Counted from the stretch's first letter, positions 17,200 through 26,577 are shown. The stretch is DNA of 64,000 bases from Fodinibius sp964490705 (GCA_964490705.1 CAZBCG010000005.1:123865-187864); one strand, 5' to 3'. Numbers and translations: made by a program. The notes: a model not told the origin generated them from the letters alone.

Positions 17200-19932
17200 A
17201 TGAATAGATCTTTTACATACAACCTCTGCTGCTTGGGGCTGTTGCTGATTCTGCTGATAGGCAGCCAACCGTTGATGGCCCAAGATACAACGGCTGTTCA
17301 GCGGGATACCACGGTAACCGATACCACGAGATTCGGTGCCGGAGCACAGGGACGCCGGGCTTCCCGGGGACAACAGCGCAGCGGCGCAACCCAACCGCAA
17401 CAAGAGGGACAGATCAACTTTCAAGCAACCGATTCGCTGGTGTTTGAGGTCAAAAAAGACCGCATCGCCACCCTATACGGATCTTCTTCGGTGGTCCACA
17501 GTTCGGGGGAATTGAAAGCCGGTAAAGTAGCCATGAACCTGGACCAGAGCTTGGTGAGCGCCAACACCCAAACGCCGCAGGATACGCTTTCACAACCCGT
17601 GCTCATCCGCGAAAATGATCGCGTGCGCAGCAACAAAATTGATTTCAATTATCAAACCGAAAAAGGACGCTTCGAGGTCGCGCGGGTGGACGTGCAGGAT
17701 GGCAACCTGATTGGCACGAAGGTCAAAAACGCCAATCCGCATGTGATATATCTGGAAGATGCCATCTACTCGACCTGCCAGCTCGATCACCCGCACTATT
17801 ATATCCTGGCCGACCGGATGAAAGTAGTGGATCGCGAAAAAGTATTTTTTGAGCGCGCGCGCCTGTACATCCTCGACATTCCCTATCCCCTTATTTTTCC
17901 CTTCGGCTACCTGCCCGGCAAGTTTGACAAAAAACAGTCGGGGATTCTCGAGCCCACCTATGCCTATCAGCAACGTCAACAGCGGGGTATTGGCCTGCAG
18001 GATCTGGGCTGGTTCCAATATTTTAACGATTATCTGACGGCCCAGGCCTCATTCGACATTTTTACCTCCGGCGACTTTTTTGTGGACGGCCGTGCCAATT
18101 ACCGAATTCGGGATAAGTTAAGCGGCAACGTACAGATCGGGTACTCACGGGATAACAGCGGGCTGGAACCGAGCGATCCCGATTACACCACCAGTATCCA
18201 AAAGCAAATTAGCATCAATCACAATCAGGAGTTTTCGCCCTATGCCAGCCTCAGCTCCAGTATTAATTTCCAGACCTCCGACTTCCTAAAGGTCAACTCT
18301 TACGACCCCACGGAGCGAGCTAAAACACAAACGCGCTCGCACATAAACTACAAGTATCGCCATCCCGAAAATAACTATAACTTCAGTGCATCGATTAATC
18401 AATCCCAAAACCTTTTAAATAATTCAGCCGAATTAGAGGGCCCCTCCTTCAAATTCCGCCTCAATAGCTTTTCACCCTTTGCCAATGAGCAAACATCGGG
18501 CGATGAAAACAAATGGTACGAGTCAATTTCGGTGGACTACAACAACCGCTTCCAATCCAGTTACAGCTACGATCCCACTGCCAGAGATTCAGCCCGTTAC
18601 AACTGGTTCGAAGCGCTGATGGACCCCGCAAAATACCGCGAAGCAACCGGTAACGAAGATCACTACCGTATTGGATTTCAGCAAACTGCGGGTGTTAGCA
18701 TGAATAACCTAGTGCCCAGCCGATTTTTTAACTCCAGTATCAGTGTGGACTATACCGATTATTGGTATCCCACAAGCACACGCAAATTTTACGACGCCGA
18801 TTCCAACGAAGTACGGGAACGACAGGTTCGGGGCCTGGCCACCGCCCGGGAGTTCAACACCAGCCTTAGCTTATCCACACGTATTTACGGGATGATGAAC
18901 CTTAAAATCGGAAACCTTGAGCGTTTTCGGCACACCCTCAAACCTTCTGTGAGCTTTAGCTACCAGCCCGATTTTAGCAGTGACAGCTGGGGATATTATC
19001 GCACCGTACAATCCGACAGTGCCCGCGCCGACGGCACCATCCCAACGCAACGGTATTCCATTTTTGAAAATGAAGTCTTTGGCGGACCCGGTGCAGGCGA
19101 ACAACGACGCATAAACTTTGGACTTGATAATAATTTTGAAGCCAAATCAGTGAAACGCGATTCTACCGGCGAAAAACGGGAAAAAGAGATCAGCCTTATC
19201 GACCGGTTCGATTTAAGTTCCAGCTATAACTTTGCAGCTGATAGTCTTAAGCTGGCGAATATGAATGTCAATTTCGGTGCCCAGATATTACCGGGGATGA
19301 ACATCCGCGCCAATGCAGACTTCAACTTTTACGAGCGCAACGAGCAGGGACAAAAGGTGGACAATTACCTGCTTACCACCTCGGGACGTCTTTTTGAGAT
19401 GACCAACTTTTCCGCCAGTACCAGCTACTCGGTTCAGCTGGGCGATCAGGGCTTTGAACCCAACACCGACGTCCATTATCCGGCCAGCTACGATCCGCTC
19501 AATCAGCGCATGTTTCGCCCGGTTGATCCGCATTTTAACACTCAGCCGGTGCAAGATTTTAAATCCCCGTTCTCCTTTTCGGTAAACGTCAGGTATAGCT
19601 GGCGATTAAATCCCAATGGAGAAAATAATACCACCGCTACAATCAACGCCAACAACATCCAGCTAAAGCTGACGCCCAAATGGAACTTTCAAACCCAGGT
19701 GGGCTACGATTTTGTGCGCAAAGAGCTCACGCCATCCCAGTTTTCGCTGAACCGCAAGCTCCACTGCTGGGATCTATCGTTTACGATGAATCCCTTTGGG
19801 GATAACAAGTATTATTTCTTTTCGCTGCGGGTCAATGCGGGACGGCTGCAGAGTATCATCCAGAAACTGCCCGGGCTCAACAACCTGGAGCGCGGCTCAA
19901 ACCCCACCGGACGATCGCCCCGTGGATTCTAA
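17200..19932 (+). CDS. lptD: LptD-like LPS-assembly outer-membrane protein
   Basis: Outer-membrane protein of 910 residues with a signal peptide (LLLILLIGSQPLMAQ). An LptA/OstA-like periplasmic domain (about residues 70-230) includes YGSSSVVHSSGELKAGKVAM, and is followed by the IPYPLIFPFGYLPGKFDKKQ block and a long region of alternating strands expected to form the LptD barrel. LptD, with the lipoprotein LptE, inserts lipopolysaccharide into the outer leaflet. The mature chain has only two cysteines that I can find, in YSTCQLDHPHYY and RKLHCWDLSF near the C-terminus; they could form one inter-domain disulfide. A Pro/Gln/Arg-rich linker follows the signal peptide. LptE is not in the window. 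Confidence 0.85.
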   Translation: MNRSFTYNLCCLGLLLILLIGSQPLMAQDTTAVQRDTTVTDTTRFGAGAQGRRASRGQQRSGATQPQQEGQINFQATDSLVFEVKKDRIATLYGSSSVVHSSGELKAGKVAMNLDQSLVSANTQTPQDTLSQPVLIRENDRVRSNKIDFNYQTEKGRFEVARVDVQDGNLIGTKVKNANPHVIYLEDAIYSTCQLDHPHYYILADRMKVVDREKVFFERARLYILDIPYPLIFPFGYLPGKFDKKQSGILEPTYAYQQRQQRGIGLQDLGWFQYFNDYLTAQASFDIFTSGDFFVDGRANYRIRDKLSGNVQIGYSRDNSGLEPSDPDYTTSIQKQISINHNQEFSPYASLSSSINFQTSDFLKVNSYDPTERAKTQTRSHINYKYRHPENNYNFSASINQSQNLLNNSAELEGPSFKFRLNSFSPFANEQTSGDENKWYESISVDYNNRFQSSYSYDPTARDSARYNWFEALMDPAKYREATGNEDHYRIGFQQTAGVSMNNLVPSRFFNSSISVDYTDYWYPTSTRKFYDADSNEVRERQVRGLATAREFNTSLSLSTRIYGMMNLKIGNLERFRHTLKPSVSFSYQPDFSSDSWGYYRTVQSDSARADGTIPTQRYSIFENEVFGGPGAGEQRRINFGLDNNFEAKSVKRDSTGEKREKEISLIDRFDLSSSYNFAADSLKLANMNVNFGAQILPGMNIRANADFNFYERNEQGQKVDNYLLTTSGRLFEMTNFSASTSYSVQLGDQGFEPNTDVHYPASYDPLNQRMFRPVDPHFNTQPVQDFKSPFSFSVNVRYSWRLNPNGENNTTATINANNIQLKLTPKWNFQTQVGYDFVRKELTPSQFSLNRKLHCWDLSFTMNPFGDNKYYFFSLRVNAGRLQSIIQKLPGLNNLERGSNPTGRSPRGF

Positions 19933-19945
19933 CAGTTGCCTGAAC

Positions 19946-20061
19946 AGATTTCTCCATTCCGCTTACTTCAATCGAAATGACACCTAACGAATAGAAAATA
20001 CACTCATTGTCATTTCGACCGGAGTCCCTCGGTTGTCTCGAGGAACGTAGCGGAGAAATCT
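19946..20061. repeat. Hairpin-forming intergenic repeat (TGTCATTTCGA family)
   Basis: Outer arms agatttctccattccgct (from 19946) and agcggagaaatct (20049-20061) pair with a small bulge. Inner arms cgaaatgaca and tgtcatttcg pair around a short A/T-rich centre. The element occupies the spacer between the convergent lptD and ribE genes. Its inner arms match those in 8251-8404. Confidence 0.6.
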
Positions 20062-20089
20062 ATGTTTTTCGGAGAATATTTTGAGCAAA

Positions 20090-20683
20090 TTATTCTCCGC
20101 GATTCTGCAGGTGCTTCAACACGTATTTGCCCAGAATATCAAACTCCAGGTTGACGGTGTCTCCCTCTTGTTTGGCAAACAGATTGGTGTGCTCGTAGGT
20201 GTAGGGTATAATCGCCACCTGAAACGTATGGGTCTCTTCACTGGCCACCGTCAGGCTGATGCCGTCGATGGCAATGCTGCCGCGTCCCACGACCAGCCCG
20301 GTGTGTTCTTCGGGATATTCAACCGTAAAAAGCCAGTCCGTGCCCTCCTGCTCAATATCGGTGATGGTGCCCGTGGCATCCACATGTCCCTGCACAATGT
20401 GTCCGTCCAGCAGCTGATCCGGACGCATCGAGCGCTCCAGATTTACGGGCGACTCTTTAGCTAAATTCCCAATATTCGTCTTGCGTAGCGTCTCTTCCAC
20501 GCTCTGTACGGTAAAGGTATCGGCATCGCAGTCCGTCACCGTATGGCACACTCCGTTAATGCTTATGCTCTGATCGATGGCCAAATCACCGGCAAAATCA
20601 CTGGATATGGTGATCTCCTTGCCGCCGTCAAGCGATGTAATTCCTGTTACGGTACCCACTGATTTTATAATTCCTGTAAACAT
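20090..20683 (-). CDS. ribE: Riboflavin synthase alpha chain
   Basis: Riboflavin synthase of 197 residues, which dismutates two 6,7-dimethyl-8-ribityllumazine molecules into riboflavin and the pyrimidine precursor. The chain begins MFTGIIKSVGTV, the family start, so ATG at 20683 is chosen over the open extension to 20731. Two lumazine-binding repeats are visible: SISINGVCHTV plus GHIVQGHVDATGTI, and IAIDGISLTV plus YTYEHTNLF. It lies downstream of ribD on the same strand, separated by a 183-bp spacer with repeats. Confidence 0.95.
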   Translation of the reverse strand: MFTGIIKSVGTVTGITSLDGGKEITISSDFAGDLAIDQSISINGVCHTVTDCDADTFTVQSVEETLRKTNIGNLAKESPVNLERSMRPDQLLDGHIVQGHVDATGTITDIEQEGTDWLFTVEYPEEHTGLVVGRGSIAIDGISLTVASEETHTFQVAIIPYTYEHTNLFAKQEGDTVNLEFDILGKYVLKHLQNRGE

Positions 20684-20760
20684 AGGTGGAAGATAAGTAA
20701 TCCAGATCAAAAAGCGAGGGAGGTAAAACAAGCACTATCAAACCCTTTAAGTAGCACATA

Positions 20761-20820
20761 GCTGCGAAGGAGTTGTACTCCTGAGCATTAGCCACCACTT
20801 TTCGGGAGTGCAACTCCCTT
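20761..20820. repeat. Second copy of the 26-bp repeat, with adjoining hairpin
   Basis: Positions 20761-20786 are identical to 9636-9661. A few bases later gggagtgcaactccc forms a second small palindrome of similar design (20803-20820 region). It lies in the spacer between ribD and ribE. No RFN (FMN riboswitch) pattern is seen here. Confidence 0.6.
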
Positions 20821-20866
20821 GGAACCTGAGGAACCTTGGGGGGGTAGTTGGCAGTTCACTTACAAT

Positions 20867-21982
20867 TCAAAAATACCCGCTGAACAGCAGGTCATTGCCC
20901 ACCTGTCGCCACTGCACATCCCGAAACTCCATAATTTCGGACATGTGATTAATGCCCACGCCCAGCACCGATCTCGTGCCGCCGCCCAGCATCTTGGGCG
21001 CCACAAAACATTCTACTTTATCTACCAAATGTTGGCGCAACAACGCAGTTGCCAGATTTTGCCCGGCCTCGACCAGTACCGAAGTCACCGGCAGCTTACC
21101 GAGCTCGTCAAAGGCCTGCTTCAAATCGGTGTGTCCGTCCTGTTCATCCACCAGCAGTGTCTTGCCGCGAAAGTAATCCGACTGCAGGATGCTCAGCATG
21201 GGGTCGGCTTCGTTTTCATACTTCTCTTTGTTATGCGTCAACACAATCGTCTTTTCCTCATACTGATCGGTAAACAGGTTCAGATCCTGCGGCAGCTCCA
21301 GCGGACCGTCAATGACAATGCGCCTGGGCTGCCGTCCCTCTACGTGGCGCACTGTCAGTCGCGGGTTGTCGAGCAGCGCGGTGTTTCGTCCCACCATTAC
21401 CGCATCGTATTCGCTGCGCCATTTATGAACCAGCGTCCGCGATTCGGCCCCGGTAATCCATTCCGAGTCGCCGTCGGGAGCGGCAATATAGCCGTCCAGG
21501 GTCTGGGCAATCTTCAAGGTTATAAACGGCCGACCGAACGACTGGTGATGCAGGAAAAACTCGTTGAGCCGCTTGGCCTCCTTTTCCATCAATCCCACAT
21601 CTACCGTAATATCATGCTCCCGCAGATGCCTGATGCCCTTACCTGCCACTTTGGGCGTGGGATCTTCCATCGCTACCACTACGCGTTTGATGGGCAGATC
21701 AGCAAGCAGCTCGCAGCAGGGCGGTGTATTTCCATGATGGGCACAGGGTTCCAGCGTCACATACACCGTGGCATCGTTCAATAAATCGGGATTGGTAACG
21801 GCATCCACGGCATTTTTTTCGGCATGGGCCTGACCATAGCGCTCGTGAAATCCCTGCCCTATTTTTTTGCCCTCAGCCGACACAATCACGCAGCCTACCA
21901 TGGGGTTGGGTGATACATACCCTGCTCCGCGCTCGGCAATTTCGAGCGCCAGGCCCATCCATTTTTGATCGGCTTCGTTCAT
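20867..21982 (-). CDS. ribD: Bifunctional riboflavin biosynthesis deaminase/reductase RibD
   Basis: RibD deaminates 2,5-diamino-6-ribosylamino-pyrimidinone phosphate and then reduces the ribose with NADPH. The N-terminal deaminase has HAEKNAVDA and TLEPCAHHGNTPPC, the zinc-site HxE and PCxxxxxxPPC motifs. The C-terminal reductase has FITLKIAQTLDGYIA, SEWITG and LVEAGQNLATALL (usually EGG, here EAG). ATG at 21982 gives a 371-residue protein starting MNEADQKWMGLALEIAERG; the extension to 22063 runs through the terminator of the preceding gene and is rejected. ribE follows on the same strand. Confidence 0.93.
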   Translation of the reverse strand: MNEADQKWMGLALEIAERGAGYVSPNPMVGCVIVSAEGKKIGQGFHERYGQAHAEKNAVDAVTNPDLLNDATVYVTLEPCAHHGNTPPCCELLADLPIKRVVVAMEDPTPKVAGKGIRHLREHDITVDVGLMEKEAKRLNEFFLHHQSFGRPFITLKIAQTLDGYIAAPDGDSEWITGAESRTLVHKWRSEYDAVMVGRNTALLDNPRLTVRHVEGRQPRRIVIDGPLELPQDLNLFTDQYEEKTIVLTHNKEKYENEADPMLSILQSDYFRGKTLLVDEQDGHTDLKQAFDELGKLPVTSVLVEAGQNLATALLRQHLVDKVECFVAPKMLGGGTRSVLGVGINHMSEIMEFRDVQWRQVGNDLLFSGYF

Positions 21983-22022
21983 GATCTTAATATCTGTTCT
22001 TCTAATTGAATTAAAATAAAAA

Positions 22023-22049
22023 AGGGCAAGAAGAATCCCCTCTTGCCCT
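22023..22049 (-). terminator. Rho-independent terminator after the PpiD-like gene
   Basis: A 9-bp stem agggcaaga (22023-22031) / tcttgccct (22041-22049) with a 9-base loop. Read on the minus strand it is followed by TTTTTATTTTAA. It sits 25 bases downstream of the PpiD-like stop and before the ribD start. Confidence 0.85.
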
Positions 22050-22073
22050 CGAAAATCAAACAAATTTTAGATG

Positions 22074-23849
22074 TTAGCCGCGGAGCAGCTGGTCGCGATT
22101 GTCTTGGATATCCGCTTCTTCTTTGAGCTGATCGATCCAGGTATTCATAAATACGGTGCTTTTCTGCTGCTGAAGCTCCCGGCGGATCTGCTGACGCATC
22201 GAAGCAGTCAAATTTTCGACATTTGCTTCTCGAAGCTCATTAACCTGTACAATAAATGCGGCGCTTGTACCTTCGATGGCTGATGATTGTGCTCCTTCTT
22301 CAAGACCGAACACAGCGCCCACAACCTTCGGTTCACGTCCTCCCCCGGAAATCGTCGCTTCGTTCATCGCCAGCGACTGCGTGGTGGAAAGCTGTTTGCC
22401 GGCTGCCTCGGCCAGCGCCTGGATACTCTCGTTTTGTGATGCCAGCTTATTGGCACGATCCAACATTGCCTGCTTGCGTTTGTTATTCGTTACAACTGTA
22501 CGAATCTGCTCTTTGACTTCTTCAAACGGCTGCGTACCGGCCGGCGTAATTTCGGAAACGCTAATAACTACAAACTGTCCGGATAGTTCAATAGGCTTCG
22601 AAACAGCTCCTTCATAGGACGTTTCCAGAAAATTCATAATCTGGCGGCTTTGTCCAATACCCGAAATAAAGTTATTGCCCTTGGTGGCAAATGCTTCTTG
22701 TATGTTTAATGATCGGCGCTCGGCTTCGGCATCAAATCCTTCATCTTGGGCAAAGTAACTGAAATCGTCAGCCGCCTGCGCCCGCTTGTCAACCGTTGCA
22801 ATAGGATCGGCAGTGATATCAAGGCTAAACACCACAAATCGAACCGAATCAGCCGTTTCCTCAATATTCTTCAGTAAATACAGCCGTCCCCCGTCGTTAA
22901 TCACATCGGTGACCTCACCTTCCTGCACCTCAAGCACGGGCTGATATATCTCCCGGATATCGGTTTTGGGCACCATCTCGGCACTATAATCCGTGGTCGA
23001 TTGGTAACGGCTTAAAAACAGCGAATCGTCTTCGGCACTGGCAAAATCTGACTTCAAGTTCTTAATCTCTTTGATCGTCCGCGCCGTATCCTGGGCCGTC
23101 GGTGTCTTGTCAAAGCTAACATAGTTAAAACGGTACGATTCTTTGCGCTTATACTTTTCGGGATGATTGTTGTAGTACGTTCGCAGATCCGAATCGGTCA
23201 CCGAAATCTCACTTTCGTCCACATCCGCATAGGGAAAGCGCACAAATGAGATATCGGCGGTAGTGTTTCGGCGGATATATTCCTGCTCTACTTCGTGATC
23301 GCTCACTTCCATCGACGACTGCAGATAATTGCTCATTTTCTGCTGGCGACGCTTCTGGCGCATCTGCTGCTCAATCTGGATCCAGATCTGTTTATTTTCC
23401 GGGGACTCGATAGCGGTCTGCAGCGCTACGCGATCAATAGTTCCGTCTTCTTTGGCAAACTGCTTGCGAATAAACGGATCAGGATTGGGCCCGGTAATCA
23501 TATTCACGACCTCCTGGTTGGTTACCTCGATACCCAGATCATCCATCTTTTGCTGGATCAACTTGCTGTTTACCAAATCATCCCAGGCCTGCTGCTGATA
23601 TTGTGCCCGTACTTCCGGCGTCATGGAATTGCCGGTCTGCTGGGAGTACTGCTCGGTATAATAACTCATACGGTTGTTGTATTCGTCAAGCGATATGGTT
23701 TCACCATTCACCGCTCCAAGTGATCGCGGTCCCTGCTGAATTACACTAAAAAAGTCGGTGTCTTGCAGCATCCATAATATCCCGAATGAGAAAATAAGTA
23801 CCCACAAGATAACGCCGGTACCTTTCCTCATTTTTTCCATTACACCCAT
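22074..23849 (-). CDS. PpiD/SurA-like membrane-anchored peptidyl-prolyl isomerase family protein
   Basis: Protein of 591 residues with one N-terminal membrane anchor (VILWVLIFSFGILWML) and a periplasmic SurA_N-like chaperone region (GAVNGETISLDEYNNRMSYY; DDLVNSKLIQQKMDDLGIEV), the layout of PpiD, a folding helper for outer-membrane and secreted proteins. The parvulin part at about residues 220-330 is divergent, so isomerase activity is uncertain. A second SurA_N-like helical segment may occur near the C-terminus. ATG at 23849 is supported by gagg 8 bases upstream. The gene ends at a good terminator. Confidence 0.8.
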   Translation of the reverse strand: MGVMEKMRKGTGVILWVLIFSFGILWMLQDTDFFSVIQQGPRSLGAVNGETISLDEYNNRMSYYTEQYSQQTGNSMTPEVRAQYQQQAWDDLVNSKLIQQKMDDLGIEVTNQEVVNMITGPNPDPFIRKQFAKEDGTIDRVALQTAIESPENKQIWIQIEQQMRQKRRQQKMSNYLQSSMEVSDHEVEQEYIRRNTTADISFVRFPYADVDESEISVTDSDLRTYYNNHPEKYKRKESYRFNYVSFDKTPTAQDTARTIKEIKNLKSDFASAEDDSLFLSRYQSTTDYSAEMVPKTDIREIYQPVLEVQEGEVTDVINDGGRLYLLKNIEETADSVRFVVFSLDITADPIATVDKRAQAADDFSYFAQDEGFDAEAERRSLNIQEAFATKGNNFISGIGQSRQIMNFLETSYEGAVSKPIELSGQFVVISVSEITPAGTQPFEEVKEQIRTVVTNNKRKQAMLDRANKLASQNESIQALAEAAGKQLSTTQSLAMNEATISGGGREPKVVGAVFGLEEGAQSSAIEGTSAAFIVQVNELREANVENLTASMRQQIRRELQQQKSTVFMNTWIDQLKEEADIQDNRDQLLRG

Positions 23850-24024
23850 ATAAAAAACCTCGTATCTACGTCTAAATTAATTCAAAAAAATTCTGGCAAA
23901 TTTTCCATCTGTTCACAAGCTCCCAAATATACAAGAAGCCTGTACTAAGAGCAATTTCGGCGTGTGGAAAACTTCTAACGTGCTATGATAAAAAAGATTA
24001 TCCCGAAGGTTATCGACCGCATAA

Positions 24025-24954
24025 TTAAAATACCTCGATAAGCCGCATATGCTTAAGATATTTTCGGGGGTTTTCGTTGATGTTTTTAATCAACTTATCC
24101 ATCTCGGCCGACATCGATTCCAGATTGTTATACAGCGTGGAATCGTTCACCAGCTTTCCCAGACTGCCCTCCCCCTTGTTTACTTTAGTCAGGATCTGAT
24201 TAAGCTGCACATTCGTCTGCTGCAGATCGTCACTCAATGTCTCCAGCTTATTCAGGGTCATATCCAATCCCGCCATCACCGAATCAACGCGCGACTTGTT
24301 GCGCATACTTACGGTATCCACATTGGCCAGAAAATTCTTGGCGTGGTCGATACCCGACTCCAACTCCGATTTCTTCCGCTCAAACAGCCTGGAAATATCC
24401 TGAGTAGTAGTTTGTACATTTTGGATCACGCTGTCCACCTTGCCCTGATTTTCTTCGTCCACCACATTATTGAGCTGCGCCAGCAGTTCGTTGAGTTTCC
24501 CGAACGACTCCGAGACGTCCTCGCTGAGCTGTTCGCCCTCCTGCTTGAGCGTTTCCATCATTCCTCCGCGATATTCGCCCTTGATCGTATCGCCGTATTG
24601 CAACATCTGTTCGGAATTTCCGCGCTCAACGACAATTGCCTTTTCATTCAACAAGCCGGATGATTCCAGATACGCCACAGAGTTTTGGGGGATTTCAACC
24701 TCGAGATCAAAACTCATCGTCACGGCTACACTGTCGTTGCCGGCCAGCTCCAACTTTTTGACGGACCCCACCTTTACCCCGTTGATGTAGATATAATTAC
24801 CGGGCGACAGGCCATCCGTTCGACTAAATTGAGAATGCACCACTTTGGATTGGCGAAGCAGGGGCAGATCGCTCATGATGCGATAACCGATAAAGCCAAA
24901 CACAATGGCAGCCAAAATGGTAAGTGCTACTTTTAATTCGTTACTAATATTCAA
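24025..24954 (-). CDS. mlaD: MlaD-family (MCE) phospholipid transport protein
   Basis: MCE-domain protein of 309 residues, the periplasmic, membrane-anchored substrate-binding ring of the Mla lipid-trafficking complex. It has an N-terminal anchor (LKVALTILAAIVFGFIGYRI), an MCE domain at about 38-120 (GLSPGNYIYINGVKVGSVKK; AYLESSGLLNEKAIVVERG) and a long C-terminal helical, coiled-coil region (about 130-300) that is much longer than in E. coli MlaD. The start is TTG at 24952-24954, set by a strong aggag 5 bases upstream. It follows mlaF by 11 bases in the order mlaE-mlaF-mlaD. Confidence 0.88.
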   Translation of the reverse strand: MNISNELKVALTILAAIVFGFIGYRIMSDLPLLRQSKVVHSQFSRTDGLSPGNYIYINGVKVGSVKKLELAGNDSVAVTMSFDLEVEIPQNSVAYLESSGLLNEKAIVVERGNSEQMLQYGDTIKGEYRGGMMETLKQEGEQLSEDVSESFGKLNELLAQLNNVVDEENQGKVDSVIQNVQTTTQDISRLFERKKSELESGIDHAKNFLANVDTVSMRNKSRVDSVMAGLDMTLNKLETLSDDLQQTNVQLNQILTKVNKGEGSLGKLVNDSTLYNNLESMSAEMDKLIKNINENPRKYLKHMRLIEVF

Positions 24955-24959
24955 AATAT

Positions 24960-24964
24960 CTCCT
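24960..24964 (-). promoter_or_regulatory. Ribosome binding site fixing a TTG start of mlaD
   Basis: AGGAG on the minus strand is followed by five bases (atatt) and then TTG. No ATG or GTG lies at a suitable distance in frame, so this site decides the start. Confidence 0.75.
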
Positions 24965-24965
24965 G

Positions 24966-25706
24966 TTAATTTCGTATTTGATACTCGCTGGCAGTAATAA
25001 AATTCATGAGATCTGCATTGTTACTGCTGCGCATCTCATCAACTGTACCATGCCAACAGAGCTCCTTATTTTCCAGAAAAGCAACCTTGGTTGCAATTTC
25101 AAGTACACTATGGATATCGTGCGTTACCACGATAGATGTAATCTTTAAGTTCTCGGCCATCGAAATAATAAGATGATTTATCTCTTCGGATGTTTGCGGA
25201 TCAAGGCCGGAGGTCGGCTCGTCATAAATTAAAAAATCCGGCTGCAGAATGGTAGCCCGCGCCAACGCCACGCGTCGCCGCATACCACCGGATAGTTCAG
25301 CCGGTGACTTTGGCCCTGTGCCCGCCAAGTTCACCATTTCGAGCGCCTGTTCAACTTTGCCGGTAATTTCGTTTTCACCCAATTCGGTAAAATAGCGCAG
25401 CGGAAAAGCTATGTTTTCGAAGGTATTGAGCGAATCAAACAGTGCCGACCCCTGAAATAACACTCCGAACCGCTGACGCATTTTTCGCAGGGCCATATAT
25501 TCGAGCTCAAACACATTTTTGCCGTCAATGATTACTTCTCCTGAATCGGGATACATCAAAGCATTCAGATGCTTCACCAGCACTGACTTGCCACAGCCCG
25601 ACCGCCCGATAATAGCCACGGTTTCTCCATCCTCAATGGAAAACGAAACGTCTTCCCAAACGAGGTTCGAGCCAAAACTTTTTGTGAGATTACGTATCTC
25701 TATCAT
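24966..25706 (-). CDS. mlaF: MlaF-type ABC transporter ATP-binding protein
   Basis: ATPase subunit of 246 residues for the Mla phospholipid transporter. Walker A is GRSGCGKSVLVKHL, the signature is LSGGMRRRVALARA, Walker B is FLIYDEPTSGLDP and the switch histidine is in VVTHD. Arg-rich SGGMRRRVALAR and GSALFDSLNTFENIAFPLR are typical of Mla/Mkl ATPases. It lies 14 bases after mlaE and 11 bases before mlaD, so the three form an operon. Confidence 0.92.
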   Translation of the reverse strand: MIEIRNLTKSFGSNLVWEDVSFSIEDGETVAIIGRSGCGKSVLVKHLNALMYPDSGEVIIDGKNVFELEYMALRKMRQRFGVLFQGSALFDSLNTFENIAFPLRYFTELGENEITGKVEQALEMVNLAGTGPKSPAELSGGMRRRVALARATILQPDFLIYDEPTSGLDPQTSEEINHLIISMAENLKITSIVVTHDIHSVLEIATKVAFLENKELCWHGTVDEMRSSNNADLMNFITASEYQIRN

Positions 25707-25720
25707 TTTTCTCTGATCAA

Positions 25721-26458
25721 TTATAAGAACACCGCTGCCAATACAAAATCAGCTAGCAAAACATATATACAACTTAACACGGTAGCCTGCGTCGTGCTAT
25801 TACCAACTCCCTCGGCACCGCCAGTAGCATAGTATCCTTTAAAACATGAAACCGATGTAATCACATAACCAAACACAAAGGCTTTGAGCAACCCAAAGGT
25901 CACATCCCATGGGTAAAATAACGCACGAGCCCCCTCCATGTATTCGGCCGGTGCCAGTGCACCAGACAGATATCCGGCTACCAATCCACCGAAAATACCG
26001 GAAATACTGGCAAAAACATATAGCATCGGAAACATGATCAGTCCCGCCAACACGCGCGGAAGCACCAGAAACGAAACCGAGTTAAAGCCCATAGATTCGA
26101 GCGCATCTATCTGCTCGCTTACACGCATCGTACCCAGCTCGGTGGCAATGCGTGCGCCCACTTTGCCGGCCAGCACAAGACTGGTAATAACGGCCGAAAG
26201 CTCAATCAACAGCGATTCGGCCGTAATAGATCCAATAAAAGATTTTGCAATAAAGGCTGAATCGAGCTGGTACGCAGTTTGAATGGTCATCACGGCACCG
26301 GTAAAAATCCCGGTTAACAGTACAATAGGCACCGATTCGTAGCCGATTTTCAACAGCTCGTTGACGAGGTTTTTCTTATAGGTATTCACCTCATACAACG
26401 ACCGCAACGACCGATACAGCAGTAGGCTGTACTTTCCTAATTTTTCAAGAGCTTCCAT
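25721..26458 (-). CDS. mlaE: MlaE-family ABC transporter permease
   Basis: Integral inner-membrane permease of 245 residues of the MlaE/DUF140 family with five or six hydrophobic segments. Seen: AGKVGARIATELGTMRVSEQ followed by IDALESMGFNS, the highly conserved cytoplasmic EQ/DAL loop, and a C-terminal VGNSTTQATV. It is first gene of mlaEFD. No mlaB (STAS) or mlaC (periplasmic carrier) is adjacent, as is usual outside Proteobacteria. Confidence 0.92.
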   Translation of the reverse strand: MEALEKLGKYSLLLYRSLRSLYEVNTYKKNLVNELLKIGYESVPIVLLTGIFTGAVMTIQTAYQLDSAFIAKSFIGSITAESLLIELSAVITSLVLAGKVGARIATELGTMRVSEQIDALESMGFNSVSFLVLPRVLAGLIMFPMLYVFASISGIFGGLVAGYLSGALAPAEYMEGARALFYPWDVTFGLLKAFVFGYVITSVSCFKGYYATGGAEGVGNSTTQATVLSCIYVLLADFVLAAVFL

Positions 26459-26577
26459 AAATTACATTTTGCTAAAAGAACGCTGGAAACTATTAAATTT
26501 ACAGGTGGTTGTCATTTCGTGCGCTTTATTTTTTCAACTATATTACGTGCACAATCAAATAGGCGATAAGGTACGCC

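Noticed and set aside
20819..21784. A 321-codon open frame on the plus strand opposite ribD
   Set aside because: Antisense to a clear RibD; the frame is a by-product of codon bias on the other strand. A similar antisense frame at 10051-10944 opposite the aminotransferase was dropped for the same reason.
21983..22073. Possible FMN (RFN) riboswitch before ribD
   Set aside because: The spacer is only 91 bp, is occupied by the terminator of the preceding gene and lacks RFN conserved segments.
23983..24039. An 18-codon frame (MIKKIIPKVIDRIIKIPR) on the plus strand
   Set aside because: It overlaps the 3' end of mlaD, has no ribosome binding site and is within chance expectation.
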